11,412 nt of DNA from Microbacterium sp. Its GTDB lineage: Bacteria > Actinomycetota > Actinomycetes > Actinomycetales > Microbacteriaceae. The notes beneath the pieces are model-generated. The model made no database searches and was not told where the DNA came from. It was given only the letters and a program-made list of their open reading frames with translations. Positions 6,193 to 11,412 of this stretch are shown here, piece by piece. Made by a program: the position numbers and the translations under genes. The DNA is taken from assembly GCA_029267645.1 (NCBI GenBank), contig JAJUIM010000037.1:1-11412 (forward strand), in the 5' to 3' direction. The stretch's first letter is position 1, and every line of letters starts with the position of its first letter.

Positions 6193-6531
6193 TCAGCGAG
6201 GGGTGAGCGCGCTCGCGGCCGCCTCGAGCGCGCCCTCCGCGATCGCGAAGTACGCCCACCTGCCCCGCTGCTCGCGGGTGACGAGGCCGGCCTCGGCGAG
6301 GAGCTTCATGTGGTGCGAGACGGTGCCCTGCGCGAGCCCCACGGGATCCGTGAGGTCGCAGATGCACGCCTCGCCGCCCTCGCCCGCCGCGATGAGCGAG
6401 AGCAGCTTCACGCGGGTCGGATCACCGAGCGCCTTGAACACGCGGGCGAGCTGCTGCGCGTCGTCGTCGCCGAGCGTCGCGGTGATCCGCGGGCCGCAGC
6501 AGGCGGCGCTGTCGACGTCGGTTGCAGTCAC
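6193..6531 (-). CDS. arsR: ArsR/SmtB-family arsenical-responsive repressor
   Basis: This winged-helix repressor is 112 aa if started at GTG 6529-6531. It has FKALGDPTRVKLLSLIA, the recognition helix VGLAQGTVSHHMKLLAEAGL, and the wing REQRGRWAYFAI. Two cysteine sets are visible: Cys11-Cys12 at the N-terminus and Cys56/Cys58 in ACICDL. The latter resembles the CVCDL arsenite site of E. coli-type ArsR. Arsenite binding should release the operator at 6549-6566. An upstream ATG at 6549 would add six residues but would place coding sequence against the operator edge. GTG 6531 keeps the operator outside the gene and has a weak GAGA site. It is co-transcribed with arsC and diverges from the flavoprotein gene. 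Confidence 0.93.
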   Translation of the reverse strand: MTATDVDSAACCGPRITATLGDDDAQQLARVFKALGDPTRVKLLSLIAAGEGGEACICDLTDPVGLAQGTVSHHMKLLAEAGLVTREQRGRWAYFAIAEGALEAAASALTPR

Positions 6532-6548
6532 GCGACGATTCTCGCACA

Positions 6549-6566
6549 TATTGACATCTGTCGATA
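6549..6566. promoter_or_regulatory. ArsR operator, 18-bp palindrome in the divergent ars promoter
   Basis: TATTGACATCTGTCGATA is an 18-bp palindrome about a TC centre. Only one symmetric pair is mismatched (T/G), and the half-site is TATYGACA. It lies between divergent arsR and the flavoprotein gene. It contains a perfect TTGACA (6551-6556) that could be the -35 box for the plus-strand gene. Placement and symmetry fit an ArsR dimer controlling both directions. A clear -10 is not seen; TAGATA at 6565-6570 is one option. Confidence 0.7.
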
Positions 6567-6614
6567 GATAGGCGAGCGTGGATCCATCGAACATCGTCGA
6601 TACGAGGAGTGCAC

Positions 6615-7886
6615 ATGCCGGATCTGCCCGTCGTCGTGATCGGTGCTGGGCCGCAGGGCCTCGCCGCCGCGGCGCATCTCGCCGAGCGCGACCAGAGCGT
6701 GCTCGTCCTCGAGCGCGGGGCTGCCGCCGGCGCTGCCGTCGCCGAGTGGGGGCACGTGCGCCTGTTCTCGGCGTGGCCCGAGCTCATCGACGCGGCGGCG
6801 CGGAGGCTGCTCGAGGCGTCCGGTTGGACGGCGCCCGCAGGCGGATATCCGACCGGCGCCGAGTGGGCCGCGCGATATCTACTGCCCCTCGCAGCGGCCC
6901 TCGGCGAGCGCGTTCGCACGGGCGTCGCGGTCACGGGCGTCGCGCGGGAGGGTCGGGACAGGGTCGTGTCGTCCGGCCGCGACGACGCGCCGTTCGTCGT
7001 GCACGCCCGCACGGCGGCGGGCGAAGAGCGGATCCTCGCCCGCGCCGTCGTCGACGCGTCCGGCACCTGGTCGCAGCCGCGCCCCGCGGGTGCGAACGGC
7101 CTTCCCGCGATCGGCGAGGCCGGCGCGGCAGACGCCGTCTCGTACCGGATCCCGTCCGATGCAGACCGCTTCGCCGGACGGCACGTCGCCGTCGTCGGGG
7201 CGGGGCATTCGGCGACGCAGGCCGTGCTCGCGCTGGACGCCGTCGCGGCTCACTCGCCGGAGACGCGCATCACCTGGATCGTCCGGCGGGACTCCCCGAC
7301 GAATCTGTTCGGCGGCGGCGCGGCGGACGACCTTCCTGAACGCGCCGCCCTCGGCGGGCGCGCGCACGCCGCGATCGACCGGGGACGCGTGCGCCTCGTG
7401 ACGGGCTACCGCCTCGCCGAGATCCGTCGCGAACAGGCGGCGGTCACGCTCGTCGCCGAGGACGGACGCCGGATCCCCGACGTCGACCACGTCGTCGCCC
7501 TGACGGGGTTCCGCCCGGACACGACCTTCCTCAGCGAGCTGCGTCTCGACCTGGATCCTGTGCTCGAGGCCGTCGCGGGAATCGCGGGCGAGATCGACCC
7601 GAACCTCCACTCGTGCGGATCCGTCGGCGCGACGGGTGCGCGGCAGCTCGCACAGCCGGAGCGAGACCTCTTCGTCGTCGGGGCGAAGAGCTACGGTCGC
7701 GCGCCCACCTTCCTCGCACTGACCGGCTACGAACAGGTGCGCAGCGTGGCCGCCCACCTCGCCGGAGACCACGAGGCCGCCGCGCGCAGCGAGCTGGTGC
7801 TGCCCGAGACCGGCGTGTGCGGCGGCGCAGGCGACTTCGGCGGATCCGCGTGCTGCGCCCCGCCGCTGCTGCAGATCGGGCGGTGA
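6615..7886 (+). CDS. arsO: ArsO-like FAD/NAD(P)-dependent flavoprotein monooxygenase of the ars locus
   Basis: This 423-aa protein has an N-terminal FAD Rossmann motif VVVIGAGPQGLAAAAHL (GAGPQG at 10-15) and a second nucleotide fold VAVVGAGHSATQAVLAL near residue 195. It also has the ALTGFRPD motif of flavin monooxygenases and thioredoxin-reductase-like enzymes. The C-terminal tail has Cys402 and the pair Cys413-Cys414 (GSACCAPP), which could bind arsenite. Proteins of this type, called ArsO, recur beside arsR/arsC in actinobacteria. Their reaction is not firmly established and oxidation of an arsenical is the usual guess. ATG 6615 is chosen because GAGGAG (6604-6609) lies 5 nt upstream; GTG 6609 is an overlapping alternative. 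Divergence from arsR across the palindromic operator implies ArsR control. Confidence 0.82.
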   Translation: MPDLPVVVIGAGPQGLAAAAHLAERDQSVLVLERGAAAGAAVAEWGHVRLFSAWPELIDAAARRLLEASGWTAPAGGYPTGAEWAARYLLPLAAALGERVRTGVAVTGVAREGRDRVVSSGRDDAPFVVHARTAAGEERILARAVVDASGTWSQPRPAGANGLPAIGEAGAADAVSYRIPSDADRFAGRHVAVVGAGHSATQAVLALDAVAAHSPETRITWIVRRDSPTNLFGGGAADDLPERAALGGRAHAAIDRGRVRLVTGYRLAEIRREQAAVTLVAEDGRRIPDVDHVVALTGFRPDTTFLSELRLDLDPVLEAVAGIAGEIDPNLHSCGSVGATGARQLAQPERDLFVVGAKSYGRAPTFLALTGYEQVRSVAAHLAGDHEAAARSELVLPETGVCGGAGDFGGSACCAPPLLQIGR

Positions 7887-7903
7887 GACGCCGCGCCGAG
7901 CGC

Positions 7904-7978
7904 CGGGGATCTCGCCGAGGATCTGGCGAAAGCGGCGTTTTCGTCAGATCCTCGCGCAATCGTCAGGCGCTCGGCGAA
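7904..7978. repeat. 75-bp palindromic interspersed element, copy B
   Basis: This is the second copy of the element at 5441-5515, 2463 bp away in the same orientation, with 7 mismatches in 75. The 15-bp stem (7917-7931 with 7939-7953) is conserved and the changes fall in the loop, one outer end and the linker. It begins 17 bp after the flavoprotein stop and its right end supplies the stop codon of the minus-strand gene at 7963-8904. It could also act as a transcription end for both convergent genes. Confidence 0.75.
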
Positions 7979-8904
7979 CGCCCGCCCCAGTTCACGGGGT
8001 CCGCGTCGTCGAAGAACGCCGCACCCTCGGCGAGCTCGGCCGCCTCGAGGCGCGGGTCGGCGCAGAGGGCGCGCACGAGCTCGGCGGATCCGCCCACCGT
8101 CGTCGTGCTCTGGTCGACGTCGCACGCGACGAACCACGCGCGATCCGCCGGCCACGCGAGGCTCGGCGGGTAGGTCGTCGCCGACGCCGCGTCGCGCCAC
8201 GGCGCGCGCTCGGTCCACGCGGGATCCTCGAGCTCCCGCAGGTCGGCGCGGAACAGCACGTGCGCGCGGTCGGGCAGCTCGAGGCGCGGGGCGCGCGAGA
8301 TCTCGTCCGAGAGGATCCCCGACCGCCAGCGGTTGCGTCGGAAGGGGTTGTTGAACGCGTCCTTGATGCTGCTGGAGACCATCGCGTCGTGGCCTGCGCC
8401 GCCGACACCATGCGCACCCGAGGGAGCCTCGCCGCCGACGAGTCCGCCCCATCCTTCCCACACGCCGAGGGACCCGCCCGCGGGATCCGCCGTCGCCGCG
8501 ACGAGGTGCGGCGCGAGCAGCGCGAGCATCTCGGGCAGGAGTCCCCCGCCGTCCGGCTGCTCGTAGCGCCAGCCCTCGGGGCCGTCGGCGGGCGGGGCGT
8601 TCCAGTCATCGGCGTCGGCGCGGGTGATGCCCCGCCACGAGGCCAGGGGGTGCATGACGGTGCCGAACGCACGGGCCGTCTCACCCCACGTCACGGCCTC
8701 GGTGTCGATCTCGACCCCCTCGAGCTCCTCCCACGCGCCCTCGCCCTGCGGCCACGGCCGGCCGACGGGCCGCTCCCGGAAGCCGGGGTGGAAGACGCGC
8801 GCGTACGCCTCGAAGCCGCGTGGTACGAAGTGATGGATCGTCCACTCGTCGTCCGTCCGCTCGCGGATCCACTGTCCCGATGCGACGTCGCTCGTCCACT
8901 CCAT
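7963..8904 (-). CDS. Uncharacterised 313-aa protein, full-length paralog
   Basis: This cytosolic-looking protein has no signal peptide or membrane span, and I recognise no catalytic motif. Features are MEWT...GQWIRER and VPRGFEAYARVFHP at the start, a Gly-rich aromatic stretch (LGVWEGWGGLVGG, about 146-158), and a C-terminal part with RLELPDRAHVLFRADL, DPAWTERAPWRD, PSLAWPADRAW and GGSAELVRALCADPRL. Proteins with the VPRGFEAYARVFHP opening seem familiar from Microbacteriaceae, but I know of no function. The start at ATG 8902-8904 lacks a ribosome site; TAGCCT 7 nt upstream suggests leaderless expression. The last codons (RSPSA-stop) are written in the palindromic repeat, so the native C-terminus may have been replaced. 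It converges on the flavoprotein gene. Confidence 0.8.
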   Translation of the reverse strand: MEWTSDVASGQWIRERTDDEWTIHHFVPRGFEAYARVFHPGFRERPVGRPWPQGEGAWEELEGVEIDTEAVTWGETARAFGTVMHPLASWRGITRADADDWNAPPADGPEGWRYEQPDGGGLLPEMLALLAPHLVAATADPAGGSLGVWEGWGGLVGGEAPSGAHGVGGAGHDAMVSSSIKDAFNNPFRRNRWRSGILSDEISRAPRLELPDRAHVLFRADLRELEDPAWTERAPWRDAASATTYPPSLAWPADRAWFVACDVDQSTTTVGGSAELVRALCADPRLEAAELAEGAAFFDDADPVNWGGRSPSA

Positions 8905-8911
8905 GCCACCG

Positions 8912-8962
8912 AGGCTACGCGGCGGGCGCGCGGATGGGTCGCCGAGAACGTGGCGACCCATC
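8912..8962 (-). promoter_or_regulatory. Leaderless promoter and GGGTCGCC palindrome, copy B
   Basis: TAGCCT (8912-8917, minus strand) stands 7 nt before the ATG of the 313-aa gene. The palindrome arms 8933-8943 and 8952-8962 are perfectly complementary over 11 bp, with core GGGTCGCC/GGCGACCC and an 8-nt centre. The centre GAGAACGT is the reverse-oriented equivalent of copy A (one mismatch). It sits in a divergent gap where no terminator is needed, which favours an operator or a repeat over a terminator. Confidence 0.5.
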
Positions 8963-8984
8963 GGGGGATCCGGGCGCGACCGCT

Positions 8985-8990
8985 TACCGT
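8985..8990 (+). promoter_or_regulatory. Candidate leaderless -10 box
   Basis: TACCGT is followed by exactly 6 nt and then the ATG at 8997, the arrangement of a leaderless actinobacterial promoter. No ribosome site precedes that ATG. No -35 match is seen at the expected distance; the palindrome at 8933-8962 ends 22 bp upstream. Confidence 0.4.
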
Positions 8991-8996
8991 AGTCGT

Positions 8997-10109
8997 ATGC
9001 AGGGGGAGACATATGCATTCGACGCCGCGCCACTGAAGGCGCCCGTCTCGCGCGCCGAGGTGCGCGCATTCCGAGCCTCACTCGCCGATCGGTTCCCGAA
9101 CTCGCACCTCGGCAGCCCCAAGACGCTGAAGGTCGTGGGCGTGTTCCTCCTCGGGTTCGGCGGGATGTTCCTGTTCTCGACGATCTCGATGTTCCAGGTG
9201 TCCGCCTTCGAGGGCGGACTGGTCGTCATGGCGGTCTTCTTCGGCCTGATCGCGCTCGCGCTCATCGCGGCGGGTCTCGTCTCGGTCTTCGTCACGCCGG
9301 GCGCGACCCAGTACCGGCTCGACCGGTTCGCGACAGCGAACGGCATGTCGTTCCACCCGGGCTTCGAGTCGCCCGCCCTGCCCGGCATGATCTTCGGCCT
9401 CGGCCGCAAGCGGCGCTCGGCCATGCTCGTGCGGGGCGACCGGCCGCGGTTCGTCGAGTTCGGCAACTACCAGTACACGACGGGCTCGGGCAAGAACAGC
9501 AGCACGCACACGTGGGGCTACATCGCCGTGCGCCTCGACGCGCCGCTGCCGCACATCGTGCTCGACGCCGAGGGCAACAACAGCCTCCTCGGTTCCAACC
9601 TTCCCGTGCGCTTCGATCGCGACCAGCGGCTGAGCCTCGAGGGCGACTTCGACCGCCACTTCAGCCTCTACTGCCCCAAGGGCTACGAGGCCGACGCGCT
9701 GTATCTCTTCACGCCCGACATCATGGAGCGGTTCATCGGCAAGGCAGCCGAGCTCGACGTCGAGATCATCGACGACTGGATGTTCCTCTACTCGCGCCGC
9801 TCGGTCTCGACGCTCGACGCCGACCGGTGGGCGTGGCTCTTCTCGGTCGTCGGCGCGATGCTCGAGAAGCTCGCGCACTGGGGCCGGTGGCGCGACGAGC
9901 GCCTGGCCGTCGAGGGATCCGCGCCCGCGGCGCCCGTGCCCGTCGCCCCGGATCACGAGGAGGCGCCCGCGCTGCGCGCCCCCGCGTCGCTTCGCCCTCC
10001 CAAGGGCGTCGCGCGCGAGGGCGCGCGGCTCAAGCGCCGCGGCGCGGGCTGGGTCGTGGGCGTGATCGGCGTGCTGATCCTCGCCCAGATCGTCATGCGC
10101 CTGTTCTGA
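8997..10109 (+). CDS. Uncharacterised membrane protein (DUF3137-like layout)
   Basis: This 370-aa protein has two N-terminal transmembrane helices (about 45-66 and 74-99). A roughly 240-residue soluble domain and a Pro/Ala-rich linker follow, and a third helix lies at the extreme C-terminus ([19 protein letters not shown]). The soluble part includes [34 protein letters not shown] and [20 protein letters not shown]. The order of a surface-type beta domain followed by [12 protein letters not shown] resembles DUF3137 proteins, but this is a loose resemblance and no function is known. ATG 8997 is chosen because the conserved-looking [17 protein letters not shown] follows and a -10-like box lies 6 nt upstream; longer upstream frames run through the palindrome and the divergent gene. 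It converges on the aldehyde dehydrogenase remnant. Confidence 0.85.
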   Translation: MQGETYAFDAAPLKAPVSRAEVRAFRASLADRFPNSHLGSPKTLKVVGVFLLGFGGMFLFSTISMFQVSAFEGGLVVMAVFFGLIALALIAAGLVSVFVTPGATQYRLDRFATANGMSFHPGFESPALPGMIFGLGRKRRSAMLVRGDRPRFVEFGNYQYTTGSGKNSSTHTWGYIAVRLDAPLPHIVLDAEGNNSLLGSNLPVRFDRDQRLSLEGDFDRHFSLYCPKGYEADALYLFTPDIMERFIGKAAELDVEIIDDWMFLYSRRSVSTLDADRWAWLFSVVGAMLEKLAHWGRWRDERLAVEGSAPAAPVPVAPDHEEAPALRAPASLRPPKGVAREGARLKRRGAGWVVGVIGVLILAQIVMRLF

Positions 10110-10115
10110 CGCCGA

Positions 10116-10126
<11 letters not shown>
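10099..10126. terminator. Bidirectional hairpin containing both stop codons
   Basis: GCCTGTTCTGA (10099-10109) pairs perfectly with TCAGAACAGGC (10116-10126) across a 6-nt loop. The left arm ends in the TGA of the plus-strand membrane protein gene. The right arm begins with the reverse complement of the TGA of the minus-strand dehydrogenase. Both proteins therefore end in LF-stop. There is no T-run, as is common in high-GC actinobacteria. Its position between convergent genes supports a two-way terminator. Confidence 0.75.
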
Positions 10127-11136
<1,010 letters not shown>

Positions 11137-11208
11137 CTGTGTCTCCTTCGACAGGTCCGCGCGACGGCTGTGCCGCGGGCGCGGGAACGCTATGTCGAGG
11201 GAGGTTGC

Positions 11209-11228
11209 GACCGGTTGCGCGGCCGGTC
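11209..11228 (-). terminator. Hairpin at the 3' end of the GNAT gene
   Basis: GACCGG (11209-11214) pairs with CCGGTC (11223-11228) across 8 nt and overlaps the stop codon of the acetyltransferase gene. A GGTTGCG tandem (11203 and 11213) lies in the same stretch. It may end the GNAT transcript. The stem is short and has no T-run, so it is tentative. Confidence 0.3.
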
Positions 11229-11412
11229 AGGCCGGAGACTTGAGGCGCAGGAAGGGCACGCGGCGGCGCAGCGTGAAGCCCAGCTTCTCGTAGGCGGCGA
11301 CGGCGCCCGTGTTCGTCTCGGAGGCGTGCAGGAAGGGGCGGTCGCCGCGCGAGCGGATCGCGTGCGCGACGTCGAGCGTCAGCGCCGACGCGAGGCCCTG
11401 GCGGCGGAAGTC
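11227..11412 (-). CDS. GNAT-family N-acetyltransferase, C-terminal fragment (5' end outside window)
   Basis: The minus strand from the window edge to the TGA at 11227-11229 encodes 61 residues starting DFRRQGLASALTLDVAHAI. This is the acetyl-CoA-binding R/QxxGxG/A segment of GNAT motif A. HASETNTGAVAAYEKLGF follows, the classic motif B (N..A...Y.K.GF), then a final beta strand. It transfers an acetyl group from acetyl-CoA to an unknown amine. The fold fits the FR47-like subgroup. The N-terminal part is beyond the window. The gene lies 90 bp upstream of the aldehyde dehydrogenase remnant on the same strand. Confidence 0.85.
   Translation of the reverse strand, partial: DFRRQGLASALTLDVAHAIRSRGDRPFLHASETNTGAVAAYEKLGFTLRRRVPFLRLKSPA

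Noticed and set aside
6532..6594. Longer arsR starting at ATG 6594
   Set aside because: It would run through the operator and the probable promoter, and the added residues are not typical of the family.
4053..7886. Functional link between the phn importer and arsenic resistance (oxyanion import feeding ars)
   Set aside because: Nearness is the only support; they have separate promoters and the truncated paralog lies between them.

Overview
The window is very GC-rich (roughly 70% by eye). Its coding style is actinobacterial: GTG starts, genes that overlap at their stop and start codons, probable leaderless promoters (a TANNNT hexamer 6-7 nt before the ATG), frequent GGATCC, and an arsenate reductase of the actinobacterial type. 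The protein flavour suggests Microbacteriaceae or a close relative, but that is inference and the genus cannot be named.

Left part (1-5113). The end of a DUF488-type gene converges on the remains of an MHS-type MFS transporter that has lost several internal pieces. Next, all on the minus strand and tightly coupled, is an operon read right to left: phnD (binding lipoprotein), phnC (ATPase), phnE (permease), an HCxxGxxRTG phosphatase of the PtpB/IphP type, and a TetR-family regulator. No C-P lyase or phosphonatase gene is present. The pairing with a phosphatase suggests import of a phosphorus compound followed by cytosolic dephosphorylation. A 143-bp leader carries a pair of 9-bp direct repeats and is the likely promoter region.

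Middle part (5114-8965). An arsenic module (arsR-arsC on the minus strand, a divergent ArsO-like flavoprotein on the plus strand, and an 18-bp palindromic operator between them) sits between two paralogous minus-strand genes of unknown function. The left paralog is truncated to 201 aa and the right one is full length at 313 aa. Each has a GGGTCGCC...GGCGACCC palindrome upstream of its start. Each is also associated with a copy of a 75-bp palindromic interspersed element. One copy is read through in frame inside the truncated paralog. The other supplies the last codons and stop of the full-length paralog. No arsenite efflux pump is seen.

Right part (8966-11412). A membrane protein of unknown function (plus strand) diverges from the full-length paralog. 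It converges on an aldehyde dehydrogenase pseudogene, and the two stop codons lie in the arms of one perfect 11-bp hairpin. The window ends in the C-terminus of a GNAT acetyltransferase (minus strand).

The main themes are a neat phosphorus-uptake/phosphatase operon, an arsenic module bracketed by duplicated genes and palindromic repeats, and a high local density of genes damaged by internal deletions (MFS, truncated paralog, aldehyde dehydrogenase).
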